Assembly: GCF_943914615.1 (NCBI RefSeq)
Contig: NZ_CALUCS010000003.1
Span: 62,001 to 126,000, forward strand
Direction: 5' to 3'
Origin: an uncultured Corynebacterium sp.
GTDB taxonomy: Bacteria; Actinomycetota; Actinomycetes; Mycobacteriales; Mycobacteriaceae
DNA: 64,000 nt
The notes beneath the pieces were generated by a model, which ran no database searches, was not told the origin of the DNA, and was given only the letters and a program-made list of their open reading frames with translations. Positions 24,139-32,956 of the stretch are shown here, piece after piece; position 1 is the stretch's first letter; every line of letters starts with the position of its first letter. The position numbers were made by a program, and so were the translations under genes.

Positions 24139-25143
24139 ATGACTTCGAACTACACCCCGTTCCGCCGCCCCCGCCGACTCCGCACGTCCCCGCAGATGCG
24201 CAACTTCACTGCGGAGACGGACCTGAACCCCAACCGGCTGGTGCTGCCGATGTTCATCGCCGATGGCTTGGACGCCCCACGGGACATCACCAGCCTGCCC
24301 GGCGTGCAGCAGCACACCGAGGATTCGCTGCTGCGCGCGGTGGAAGAAGCCGCGAACGCGGGCGTGGGATCCATCGACCTGTTCGGAGTGCCGCTGGATG
24401 AAGACAAGGATGCGACCGGCAGCCAGTCGGTAGCCGAGGACGGCATTCTCAACCGCGGCCTGCGCGCCGTCCGCGAGCGCTTCGGTGACGACATCCTGGT
24501 GATGGCCGATACGTGCCTGGATGAGTTCACAGACCACGGCCACTGTGGCGTACTCTCCACCGATCGCTACGGCCACCAGATCGTGGACAATGACGCCACC
24601 CTGCCGCAGTACGCGAAGATGGCAGTTGCACAGGCCGAGGCCGGTGCGCACATCGTGAGCCCCTCCGGAATGATGGACGGACAGATCCGTCACATCCGCG
24701 AAGCGCTGGATGCGGCCGGCCACCAGGACGTATCGATTATGGCCTACTCCGCGAAGTACGCCTCTGCGTTCTTCGGCCCGTTCCGCGAGGCGGTGGGATC
24801 CTCTCTGCAGGGTGACCGCCGCACTTACCAGCAGGATCCCCGCAACCTGCGGGAATCCATCCTGGAAACCCAGCTAGACATCGACGAGGGTGCGGACATG
24901 GTGATGGTCAAGCCCGCCATGCCCTACCTGGACGTGCTGCGCGAAGTGGCGAACATGTCCCCGGTGCCAGTGGCGGCCTATCAGGTCTCTGGCGAGTACG
25001 CGATGATCTCCGCAGCTGCTCAGAATGGCTGGATCGACGAGGAGGCCGCGATCATGGAATCCATCTATGGCATCCGCCGCGCCGGAGCGGACATCATCCT
25101 TACCTACTGGGCAACCCGCGTGGCGCAGATGTTGCAGGGTTAG
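24139..25143 (+). CDS. hemB: porphobilinogen synthase (delta-aminolevulinate dehydratase)
   Basis: Condenses two 5-aminolevulinates to porphobilinogen. 334 residues with both active-site lysines, Lys206 (MAYSAKYASAFFGPF) and Lys258 (MVMVKPAMPYLD). The metal-binding stretch reads DTCLDEFTDHGHCG: Cys126, Asp128, Cys136, so it is neither the full three-cysteine zinc site nor the all-aspartate magnesium site; the metal cannot be read with certainty. It starts 35 bp after hemD at an ATG and ends before a run of membrane protein genes. Confidence 0.96.
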   Translation: MTSNYTPFRRPRRLRTSPQMRNFTAETDLNPNRLVLPMFIADGLDAPRDITSLPGVQQHTEDSLLRAVEEAANAGVGSIDLFGVPLDEDKDATGSQSVAEDGILNRGLRAVRERFGDDILVMADTCLDEFTDHGHCGVLSTDRYGHQIVDNDATLPQYAKMAVAQAEAGAHIVSPSGMMDGQIRHIREALDAAGHQDVSIMAYSAKYASAFFGPFREAVGSSLQGDRRTYQQDPRNLRESILETQLDIDEGADMVMVKPAMPYLDVLREVANMSPVPVAAYQVSGEYAMISAAAQNGWIDEEAAIMESIYGIRRAGADIILTYWATRVAQMLQG

Positions 25144-25209
25144 ACGCTTCGCGTTTCATGTGCCCAAAGATGCTTAACCGACAAGAATCACAGTAGGCTA
25201 GATGGCTGT

Positions 25210-26094
25210 ATGAACAGCACCGACAGCAGCGCACATATGAGCACACAGCAACACGACCCCCGCCTCCAGGGTGGTTCCCAGGGCGGCCCTCAGCAGGGCT
25301 CGCACGGCCAGCAGCCGGGGCCACAGTGGGGCCAGCAAAACCCGCAGGGGCAGCCGGGACCGCACGGCCCGCAGGGGCCGTATGGTTCACACGGACCGCA
25401 GCAACTCCTCAGGCCGCCGAAGCCTCCGAAGGTGGGGCGCAAGGATGGCCTCGCTCCGAACCTCAAGGAAGCGCCGGAAGACGTCCGCTACGGCGTATGG
25501 GCCTGGCTGGCAGTAGCCGTGCTGCAGCTGCTGGCCAGCGTGGTGCAGTTCGTGGCCAACATCGTCGACCCACGTGCGCTGACCCAGAGCAGCCAGGGCA
25601 TCCTCGATAGCCAAAGTGGCATGTTCGCCAGCGTTTTGGCGGACCAGGATGCCTCCGAGATCGCCATGCAGGTAAACATCAGCTCGCTGATGTGGGGCAT
25701 CATCGCCTCGGCGGCGTGCGCTTACCTGGCCTGGCGCGCAGGCCGCGGAGCCCCGTACTCCCGCCTGTTTCTGAACGTCGCCTCCGTATTCATGATCTTC
25801 AACGCGGTGCTTATCACGTTCGCCAGCGGGCCGGACTTCATGCCCGTAGGCTTCGTGCTGCTCATCGGCATTCTGACCATCCTGTCCGGCGTATGCGCTG
25901 CACTGGGCCTGTGGTTTATGTCCCGCCCGGAGAACCACGACTGGCTGGGCATGCCCAGCGTTAAGGAAATGGAGAAGTACGCCAAGGAAATGGACGAGTA
26001 CAAGGCGGAAGCGCGGCGTCAAAAAGAAGAGCTAAAAAAACAAAAGAACAGCAACGATAGCGACCGCACCGACCACACCTGGGGAGGGCGCTGA
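25210..26094 (+). CDS. four-helix membrane protein with Gln/Gly/Pro-rich N-terminus
   Basis: 294 residues. The first ~80 are Gln, Gly, Pro and His-rich with PQG/GPHG-type repeats and look disordered. Four hydrophobic segments follow (YGVWAWLAVAVLQLLASVVQ; LMWGIIASAACAYLAWRA; FLNVASVFMIFNAVLITFA; FVLLIGILTILSGVCAALGL), then a charged helix of Lys/Glu/Gln. No family I can name with certainty. Mycobacteria carry a membrane protein gene at the same place (after hemB). It is two bases upstream of the next membrane gene, so the pair and the P-type ATPase relative form one operon. Confidence 0.75.
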   Translation: MNSTDSSAHMSTQQHDPRLQGGSQGGPQQGSHGQQPGPQWGQQNPQGQPGPHGPQGPYGSHGPQQLLRPPKPPKVGRKDGLAPNLKEAPEDVRYGVWAWLAVAVLQLLASVVQFVANIVDPRALTQSSQGILDSQSGMFASVLADQDASEIAMQVNISSLMWGIIASAACAYLAWRAGRGAPYSRLFLNVASVFMIFNAVLITFASGPDFMPVGFVLLIGILTILSGVCAALGLWFMSRPENHDWLGMPSVKEMEKYAKEMDEYKAEARRQKEELKKQKNSNDSDRTDHTWGGR

Positions 26095-26096
26095 CC

Positions 26097-26642
26097 ATGC
26101 CCGCAATGTTTCCCTCGATGGTTCCGAGCGGCCAGGACCCAAACCGCGATGTTAAGTACTGGCAGCCCGGCGACCCCACGCCGCGCTTGGTGATCATCAG
26201 CTTTGTCATGCTGGTGGTCCTGGGACTGCTGATGATCTTTTTCGGTGTGCTCTCCCTGACGGCCTCGTGGGATCGCGAGCCGATGAATGCAGAGGAAGCC
26301 GAACAGATGGACTTCGTGCGTAACAACGTGCGCATCCTCGGTGGCATCAACGTCGTGGTTGGCGCGGTGTTGGTGTACTTCTCCCGCGGTGTGCGCGACG
26401 GTTACCGCAGCAAGCGCCGTTTGGTGCTGTGGTTCGGCGCGCTGGGCATCCTATTCATGCTGGCAGGATGGGTTTTCGGCTTCACAGGCCCCGGGCAGGC
26501 CATCCTGGCCTTGCTGTTGGCAGTCGCGCTGCTGATGGCCTATCGCCCTGCGGTTAACCCGTTTTTTGACGCCGGACACCGGCTCGATGGACCACCCATC
26601 GAAGGTGACGGCACCCTGCCGGGCGACAGCCTGCGGAGTTAG
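26097..26642 (+). CDS. small four-helix membrane protein
   Basis: 181 residues, start ATG two bases after the stop of the preceding gene. Four hydrophobic segments: LVIISFVMLVVLGLLMIFFG (about 32-51), ILGGINVVVGAVLVYFSRG, VLWFGALGILFMLAGWVFGF and AILALLLAVALLMAYRPA. An Asp/Gly/Pro-rich tail follows. The function is unknown; it is the middle gene of a three-gene membrane unit between hemB and hemL whose third gene is the degenerate P-type ATPase, starting six bases later. Confidence 0.75.
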   Translation: MPAMFPSMVPSGQDPNRDVKYWQPGDPTPRLVIISFVMLVVLGLLMIFFGVLSLTASWDREPMNAEEAEQMDFVRNNVRILGGINVVVGAVLVYFSRGVRDGYRSKRRLVLWFGALGILFMLAGWVFGFTGPGQAILALLLAVALLMAYRPAVNPFFDAGHRLDGPPIEGDGTLPGDSLRS

Positions 26643-26647
26643 CAAGA

Positions 26648-29419
26648 ATGGCTGAAAACGACTCAAGGATCGTCCCGACCAGCAGCAGAGCTGCTAGGCA
26701 AGCCTCCGTGGGGGTCGACGACGTCGACGAAGCGATCCTGCAGGCCCGCGAGGCGGCGGCGAAGGCCGGCTTCGACATGGACCGCACGCCGTCCACTGAT
26801 GAAGAGGCCGACCGCGCCGCACGCGAACACTGGGGACTCGCCAGTTTCGCCTACCGCCTGGAAGGGCTGGAATCCGCGGTGGCCGCCACCACTGTGGAGG
26901 AGGAGCTCAACGACATTCCGGGTGTGCAGGCAGCGGTGGTGTACTCCACCGGCATGGCATGGATCTCCGCTGAAGATCACGTGCTACCTGCCCAGATCCA
27001 GGAAGTGCTGGAAAGGCACAACCTGGATAGCTGGCTGACGGATTCCTCCCTGCGCCGCCGGGCCTCGCGGCTGGAGATCGAGGAAACCCGTCGGCGCATG
27101 CGGCGCCACGCCAGCGACCATCGGAGGGCATGGGCTGCGGCGGAAAGCCGCAAGCGGCGCGACAGGAACAAGGTGGAGCTGGATAGGTTTCGCCGTCAGA
27201 ACCCCTTCGACTCCACCGAGGGGCTGCACACCGCCCGGCAGCTGATTACCCGCATGCGACTGATCGTCGCCGTGGTGTTGGGACTGCCGGTGGTGGTTCT
27301 GCAGCTGGTGTCCGCCTGGCAGTTCGACTATTGGCAGTGGGTCTGCTTGGCGCTGGCCACCCCAGTAGTGACGTGGTGCGCCTGGCCTTTCCACCGGGCT
27401 TTTTTCGGTGGCTTAAGACGCGGCCAATCCGCCCTGGACGGTGCCAGTTCCGTGGCGATCCTTCTGGCCTACTTGTATTCGGCGTGCACCCTGATTTTCA
27501 CTTCCGCCGGAAACGTGGGCTGGCAGAGCCACCAGGTGCTGTTCGCCGGCGTGTGGTCCGCGCAGGACATTAGGGGAGCAGTTTTCTTCGACGTCGCCTG
27601 CGGCGGAACTATCCTGCTGCTCTTCGGCAGGCTGCTATCCCGGCGCACGGCGTTGCGTTCGAAATCGATCCTTTCTGTGCTGACCGTGCCCGCCGCCAAG
27701 GAAGTAACGGTGGTGCGTAAGACTCGTAAGTCGAAGACGGAGAAGAAGGACATTCCGATCGCGGAGATCCGCACGGGCGACGACATCATCATTCAAACCG
27801 GAATGATGGTGCCCAGCGACGGCGAGATCATCAGCGGTAAATCCCTGGTGGACATGGGGCCGGTCGGTGGCATGCACCGCACTTTCGAAGTTTCTGTCGG
27901 CGACCGCATTTATGCTGGTGCTCGCAACCATGGCGGGACTTTGAAGATGCGCGTGCACGCTACGGGATCCTCTACGCGCTTGGCCGCGATGCACCGTTGG
28001 GTGCGCGGGTCGGCGCTGGACGAGACCCGCCTGACGCAGCTGACGAACCGCACCGCCAGCCTGCTGGTGCCGTGGGCTTTCGTACTGGCGGCCGTGGACT
28101 TTATCGCCTGGCTGGCCATCACTAAGTCCGTCGATGCGGCGATGGCCACCGTCCTGTCCCTACTGGCAGTCGTTGCGCCCGTCGCCCTGGCCCTGTCGGC
28201 GCCTCTGGCGCTGCGCTTGGGGCTGTGGCGCGCTGCCACTTCGGGCGCCCTGCTGCGCGATACGAGCACCATCCACAAGCTCGCTGAGGTGGACGCCATC
28301 ATCTTCAACCGCGTGGGCACCCTCACCGACGGGCCGATGCACGTCATCGACGTCACGCCTGTCCAGGGGGAAAACCCGGACCTGATTCTCCGTGTGGCCG
28401 GCGCTCTTTCCCTGGAATCGAACCACGCCGTCTCCCAAGCACTGGTGCGCGCCGACCGGGAGGCGCGCGATAGCGGTGCAGGCGGGGAGGGGATTCCCAA
28501 CTGGCTGGACGTAGGCGAGGTGAAGATTACCAAGGACGGCACCTTCGAGGGCATGGTGGAACTGCCGATGGAGGGTGAGATGCGGCACGTCAGGGCGCGC
28601 CTGTGGCGCCCGCACGATTTGGGTGAGATTCGCGACCCGCGCCTGGCCACGGCCGCTTTGAACGGCGGATCGCCCGTGATCGTCAGCTGGAAGGGCAAGG
28701 ACCGCGGCGTCATCAACCTGGCCGATAGCTTCAAGGACGATGCCCCGGCCGCGATCGACCGGCTGGAGGACATGCAGCTGGAGACCTACATGCTCTCCCG
28801 CGACATCTATCCGGTGGCTCGCCGAACGGCGAACGCACTCGGCATTTCTACCGTGCTGGCCGGTATCGCGCCGAACCGTAAGGAGGCCACTGTGCGCGGC
28901 GTGCACGCCATGGGCGTGCGTGTGGCCATGGTGGGCGATAGTGATGTGTTGGGCGCACTGCGGGTCGCGGACGTGGGCATCCTCATGGCCTCTTCCAACC
29001 GCATTGACCCTACCGCGGCAGAGGAGGTGGATGTGGTGATGCAGCGCGAGGACGTTGCCGCGCTGCCGGATCTGGTGAATCTGGTCCGCCATGTCCGCAA
29101 CACCACTGACTGGAACGTGTGGCTGTCCTGGACGTACAACGCGATCGGCGCGACGCTGGCGGTAGTCGGTGTGCTCAATCCCCTATTGGCTACGGTATTT
29201 ATGCTGCTCAGTTCCACTTTGATCGAAAGCCGGAGCGCTCGCATCTTGCACCGTAACTATGCGCGCGGCACACTGCGCCAGACCCACTCGTGGCAGGGCT
29301 GGGTGGAGCGCCGGCGGGAGATCCGCGAGTTGCGCAAGCAGGAGAAGCAGCGCGCCGAGGCGATTTCCCTGGCCCGTGCGGAGGCCGCGGACGAGGAGTA
29401 TGAGCAGTCCCAGCGTTAG
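26648..29419 (+). CDS. P1B-type ATPase relative lacking the catalytic motifs (pseudo-ATPase)
   Basis: 923 residues, full length and open. The order of parts is that of a heavy-metal P-type ATPase: an N-terminal domain like HMA but without CxxC (about 60-125), transmembrane helices, an actuator domain (PSDGEIISGKSLVDM), TM helices, P and N domains, and last TM helices. The key residues are gone: the DKTGT phosphorylation site reads NRVGT (Asn554), the actuator TGE reads GGM (407-409), the metal-binding CPC reads APV (510-512), and GDGxND reads GDSD (763-766). It should not form a phospho-enzyme. It may be a scaffold or regulatory pseudoenzyme near haem synthesis (inference). It is not a simple decayed gene, since the frame and all hydrophobic segments are kept. 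Confidence 0.85.
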   Translation: MAENDSRIVPTSSRAARQASVGVDDVDEAILQAREAAAKAGFDMDRTPSTDEEADRAAREHWGLASFAYRLEGLESAVAATTVEEELNDIPGVQAAVVYSTGMAWISAEDHVLPAQIQEVLERHNLDSWLTDSSLRRRASRLEIEETRRRMRRHASDHRRAWAAAESRKRRDRNKVELDRFRRQNPFDSTEGLHTARQLITRMRLIVAVVLGLPVVVLQLVSAWQFDYWQWVCLALATPVVTWCAWPFHRAFFGGLRRGQSALDGASSVAILLAYLYSACTLIFTSAGNVGWQSHQVLFAGVWSAQDIRGAVFFDVACGGTILLLFGRLLSRRTALRSKSILSVLTVPAAKEVTVVRKTRKSKTEKKDIPIAEIRTGDDIIIQTGMMVPSDGEIISGKSLVDMGPVGGMHRTFEVSVGDRIYAGARNHGGTLKMRVHATGSSTRLAAMHRWVRGSALDETRLTQLTNRTASLLVPWAFVLAAVDFIAWLAITKSVDAAMATVLSLLAVVAPVALALSAPLALRLGLWRAATSGALLRDTSTIHKLAEVDAIIFNRVGTLTDGPMHVIDVTPVQGENPDLILRVAGALSLESNHAVSQALVRADREARDSGAGGEGIPNWLDVGEVKITKDGTFEGMVELPMEGEMRHVRARLWRPHDLGEIRDPRLATAALNGGSPVIVSWKGKDRGVINLADSFKDDAPAAIDRLEDMQLETYMLSRDIYPVARRTANALGISTVLAGIAPNRKEATVRGVHAMGVRVAMVGDSDVLGALRVADVGILMASSNRIDPTAAEEVDVVMQREDVAALPDLVNLVRHVRNTTDWNVWLSWTYNAIGATLAVVGVLNPLLATVFMLLSSTLIESRSARILHRNYARGTLRQTHSWQGWVERRREIRELRKQEKQRAEAISLARAEAADEEYEQSQR

Positions 29420-29482
29420 CCGCGCTAGGCTGGTGGGGATTGCAAGCTAACCACTAGTGAAGTGGCAGGAAGGATCCTTTTC

Positions 29483-30814
29483 GTGTCTGTTAATGCCGAC
29501 CCTCAGCACTCGAATAACCCCCAGAGCCAGGCCAGCGAGAAAGCCTTCGATCGGGCTCGCACGCTGATTCCGGGCGGGGTGAACTCCCCGGTTCGCGCGT
29601 TCGGATCTGTGGGCGGCACTCCGCCGTTTATCACCTCCGCGCAGGGTTCTACGCTGCACGACGTCGACGGCAACTCCTACGTGGACCTGTTTTGCTCCTG
29701 GGGACCGATGATCCACGGACATGCGCACCCACAGATCGTGGAGGCCGTCCGGGAGGCCGCGGGCCACGGTCTTTCCTTCGGCGCGCCGACCACGATGGAG
29801 GTCGATCTGGTGGAGGAGATCGTCCGCCGCTCCTCCGTGGAAAAGGCTCGCCTGGTGAATTCCGGCACTGAGGCTACGATGTCCGCCATCCGCCTCGCCC
29901 GCGGCTACACTGGCCGCGACAAGATCCTGAAGTTCGAGGGCTGCTACCACGGTCACGTCGATTCGCTGCTGGTGGCGGCCGGTTCCGGTGTGGCTACGTT
30001 TGGCCTGCCGGATTCCCCGGGCATCACCAAGGCCGCTGCGGGGGATACCGTCGTGGTGCCTTACCGTGACGTGCAGGCCGTGGAAGATGCGTTTGCCTCC
30101 CACGCGGGTGAGATCGCCGCAATCATCGTGGAGGGTGCCGCTGGAAACATGGGCACCGTCAACCCGCAGGGCTTCAACGCGGAGCTGCAGCGCATTGCCC
30201 ACGAAAATGGTGCTCTGCTGATCGTCGATGAGGTCATGACGGGCTTCCGCGTCAGCGAGTCCGGCTGGTATGGCAAGGATGGCGTGGCAGGCGACCTGAC
30301 GACGTTCGGCAAGGTCGTCTCTGGTGGGCTGCCCGCCGCTGCTTTCGGCGGCAAGGCGGAGATTATGGATCACCTCGCGCCGGTGGGGCCGGTTTATCAG
30401 GCCGGTACTCTGTCGGGCAATCCTGTTGCCGTCGCCTCGGGCTTGGCTTCTTTGAAGTTGGCTGACGCCGCCGCGTACCAGAAGCTCGACGCGAATGCCG
30501 ACGCGCTGGCAGGCATTCTGTCCGACGCTTTGACGAAGGCCTCCGTTGCCCACCATATTCAGCGCGCGGGCAGCATGTTGAGCGTGCGCTTCGCCGAGGG
30601 GGAGGGTGCGAACTTCGCGGATATGAAGGCCGCGGATACCTTCCGCTATCCGGCCTTCTTCCACGCCTTCCTGGATCGCGGTGTGTTCGCTCCGCCGAGC
30701 GTATTCGAGACCTGGTTCGTCTCCACGGCACTGACCGATGCCGACTTCGAGAAGATCGCGGCGGCCGCCACCCCGGCTGCGGAGGCTGCGGCGGCGGCCA
30801 CCCCGTCGGCTTAG
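29483..30814 (+). CDS. hemL: glutamate-1-semialdehyde 2,1-aminomutase
   Basis: PLP enzyme turning glutamate-1-semialdehyde into 5-aminolevulinate, the step after HemA. 443 residues, normal size. PGGVNSPVRAF near the N-terminus, NSGTEATMSAIRLARG, EGCYHGHVDSLL, DEVMTGFR and the PLP lysine Lys277 in TFGKVVSGGLPAAAFGG are intact. The C-terminus has an Ala/Pro tail. The start is the GTG at 29483 because AGGAAGGA lies eight bases before it; the frame is open seven codons upstream to another GTG without such a site. Confidence 0.96.
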   Translation: MSVNADPQHSNNPQSQASEKAFDRARTLIPGGVNSPVRAFGSVGGTPPFITSAQGSTLHDVDGNSYVDLFCSWGPMIHGHAHPQIVEAVREAAGHGLSFGAPTTMEVDLVEEIVRRSSVEKARLVNSGTEATMSAIRLARGYTGRDKILKFEGCYHGHVDSLLVAAGSGVATFGLPDSPGITKAAAGDTVVVPYRDVQAVEDAFASHAGEIAAIIVEGAAGNMGTVNPQGFNAELQRIAHENGALLIVDEVMTGFRVSESGWYGKDGVAGDLTTFGKVVSGGLPAAAFGGKAEIMDHLAPVGPVYQAGTLSGNPVAVASGLASLKLADAAAYQKLDANADALAGILSDALTKASVAHHIQRAGSMLSVRFAEGEGANFADMKAADTFRYPAFFHAFLDRGVFAPPSVFETWFVSTALTDADFEKIAAAATPAAEAAAAATPSA

Positions 30815-30849
30815 GTCTCATGCCGGGGTCCACGCTAAGCTAGGTGACC

Positions 30850-31455
30850 ATGGCAACGATCGTTCACCTAGTACGGCACGGAGAAGTGCACAACCCGGAT
30901 CGCATTCTCTATGGCCGTTTGCCCGGCTATCACCTCTCTGAGCGGGGGCGGAACATGGCACATGCGACTGCCGCCGACCTCGCTGACCACGACGTGGTGT
31001 ACCTGGCGGCCTCCCCGCTGCAGCGGGCGCAGGAAACCGCCCAGCCGTTTTCCGAAAAGCTGGGTCTGGAGGTTCACACGGACGAGCGCATCATCGAGGC
31101 AGGTAACGATCTGCAGGGCCTGCACATCAAGGGCGTGCGCAGCGCGCTGTGGAACCCGAAGCGTTGGCCCATGCTGAAGAACCCCACCATCCCCAGCTGG
31201 GGCGAGCCCTACCAGGAGATCGCTGACCGCATGTGGGAGGCTGTCGACGCCGCGCGCGAGAAGGCCCGCGGGCACGAGGCCGTGCTGGTCACCCACCAGC
31301 TGCCGATCGTGATGATCCAGCGCGGCGTGCAGGGCCTGCCTCTGGCTCACAACCCGGCGGATCGCCAGTGCGAGTTGGCCTCCGTGACTTCGCTGGTTTT
31401 CGACGGCGGACAGCTGACGGACATCTTCTATTCCGAGCCGGCGCAGGAGATTTAA
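30850..31455 (+). CDS. phosphoglycerate-mutase-like histidine phosphatase (Rv0525 type)
   Basis: 201 residues of the histidine phosphatase superfamily: VHLVRHGEVHNPDRILYGRLPGY carries the RHG motif with catalytic His, SPLQRAQETAQPF the arginine site, and VLVTHQLPIVMIQRG the second His. Shorter than true dPGM and with an altered loop, so a phosphatase is more likely than a mutase. It is in the order hemL, phosphatase, thioredoxin-like, ccdA, resB, ccsA as in mycobacteria (Rv0525). ATG at 30850, two codons after an in-frame GTG; TAGGTG lies before it. Confidence 0.85.
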   Translation: MATIVHLVRHGEVHNPDRILYGRLPGYHLSERGRNMAHATAADLADHDVVYLAASPLQRAQETAQPFSEKLGLEVHTDERIIEAGNDLQGLHIKGVRSALWNPKRWPMLKNPTIPSWGEPYQEIADRMWEAVDAAREKARGHEAVLVTHQLPIVMIQRGVQGLPLAHNPADRQCELASVTSLVFDGGQLTDIFYSEPAQEI

Positions 31456-31456
31456 G

Positions 31457-32065
31457 GTGCGTAAAAAGCTAACGGCAGTGCTTGCAGCAACTCTGCTTGC
31501 CAGCGGGGCAGCGCTTACTGCCTGCGGAGAGGAAAACACCGCGGGCAAGGACGCGGTGGCCAGTGGTGGAACCTTCGAGTTCGTCGCCCCCGGCGGGCAG
31601 ACCAGCATCCACTACGAACCAGAGGAGCGCAAGGAAGTCGCCGACTTCACCGGCACCAATCTGGACGGCGGCGATGACATCAACCTCTCGGACTTCGAGG
31701 GCCAGGTCGTGGTGCTGAACGCCTGGGGTCAGTGGTGCGGGCCGTGCCGAAGCGAATCCGATGACTTGCAGCGCGTTCAGGAGAAGCTGGAGAAACACGG
31801 CGGCGGCACCATCCTGGGCATCAACGTGCGCGACAACGTCAAGGAAAAGCCGCAGGACTTCGTGAAGGACAACGGGATCACCTACCCGTCGATCTACGAC
31901 CCGCCGTTCAAGACCGCCCTGGCGCTGGGCGGCGTGCCGGCCTCCGTAATCCCCACCACCATCGTGTTGGATAAGCAGCACCGCCCGGCCCACATCTTCT
32001 TGAAGGAAATCACGGACAAGGAGTTGTGGGAGCAAGTCGAGCCGCTGCTGGACGAGGAAGCCTAA
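31457..32065 (+). CDS. ResA-like thioredoxin-fold lipoprotein for cytochrome c maturation
   Basis: 202 residues. The N-terminus MRKKLTAVLAATLLASGAAL-TAC is a lipoprotein signal with lipobox Cys23, so the protein is anchored outside the membrane. The redox motif WCGPC (Cys94, Cys97) lies in VVVLNAWGQWCGPCRSES, and GGVPASVIPTTIVLD supplies the cis-proline. It would keep apocytochrome c cysteines reduced, with electrons from CcdA, the next gene, which starts on the base after its stop codon. GTG start one base after the preceding gene's stop. Confidence 0.92.
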   Translation: MRKKLTAVLAATLLASGAALTACGEENTAGKDAVASGGTFEFVAPGGQTSIHYEPEERKEVADFTGTNLDGGDDINLSDFEGQVVVLNAWGQWCGPCRSESDDLQRVQEKLEKHGGGTILGINVRDNVKEKPQDFVKDNGITYPSIYDPPFKTALALGGVPASVIPTTIVLDKQHRPAHIFLKEITDKELWEQVEPLLDEEA

Positions 32066-32863
32066 ATGATCCTCGCGGAGTCCATCGGAGAGACCTTCGC
32101 GGATACGGCCGCCGCCGGTCCGCTACTGCTTGCGTTGCTGGTATCCACTGCTGCGGGTCTGGTTTCCTTCGCCTCCCCGTGCGTGATTCCGCTGGTACCG
32201 GGGTATATTTCCTATCTCGCCGGAGTGGTGGGCGCGGAGACCGAGTTCACGGAGCAAGGCACGGTGGTCAAAGCCAGACGCGGCCGGGTGGCCACCGCAG
32301 CGCTGCTGTTCGTACTGGGATTCACCGTGGTGTTCGTTCTGGCCACAGTCACGGTCTTCGGGGTGATCAGCGCGCTGACGCTGAACCAGGACCTGCTGAT
32401 GCGCATCGGCGGCGTGGTCACCATCGCCATGGGCGTGGTGTTCATGGGCTTCATTTCCCCTTTGCAACGCGATACGCGCCTCAGCCCGAAGCGCTGGACC
32501 ACCATCGCCGGTGCGCCATTGCTGGGCGGAGTGTTCGCCCTGGGCTGGACCCCGTGCCTGGGCCCCACACTGGCCTCCATCATTTCGGTATCCGCCGGCA
32601 CGGAGGGAATGACGGCCGCCCGCGGTGTGATCTTGATCGTCGCTTATTGTCTGGGCCTCGGGCTACCATTCATTGTCGTGGCGCTGGGATCCTCGAAGGC
32701 GCTGACGGGCATCGGCTGGCTGCGCAAGCACTCCCGCACCATCCAGATGATCGGCGGCGCGCTGCTGGTCATCGTCGGCTTGCTGTTGGTCACCGGCCAA
32801 TGGGCGGTGTTCGTGGACTATATCCGGGAAGCATTCATCTCGGATCAGACCCTGCCGATCTAA
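32066..32863 (+). CDS. ccdA: cytochrome c biogenesis thiol:disulfide transporter CcdA
   Basis: 265-residue multispanning membrane protein of the DsbD/CcdA family. The two membrane cysteines that carry reducing power are in ASPCVIPLVPGY (Cys39) and GWTPCLGPTLA (Cys164), each followed by a proline-rich turn as in the family. Six hydrophobic segments can be drawn. It would pass electrons from cytoplasmic thioredoxin to the ResA-like lipoprotein. The ATG follows directly on the stop codon of that gene, so translation is probably coupled. Confidence 0.94.
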   Translation: MILAESIGETFADTAAAGPLLLALLVSTAAGLVSFASPCVIPLVPGYISYLAGVVGAETEFTEQGTVVKARRGRVATAALLFVLGFTVVFVLATVTVFGVISALTLNQDLLMRIGGVVTIAMGVVFMGFISPLQRDTRLSPKRWTTIAGAPLLGGVFALGWTPCLGPTLASIISVSAGTEGMTAARGVILIVAYCLGLGLPFIVVALGSSKALTGIGWLRKHSRTIQMIGGALLVIVGLLLVTGQWAVFVDYIREAFISDQTLPI

Positions 32864-32956
32864 AGCCGATCTCCTGCCGTTGTCTTAAGGGAAAAGGTCG
32901 CGGCCGAGAAGTGGGCGTCAAGAATAACGAGAGAGCGAAAGTACGAAAGAGCAACC

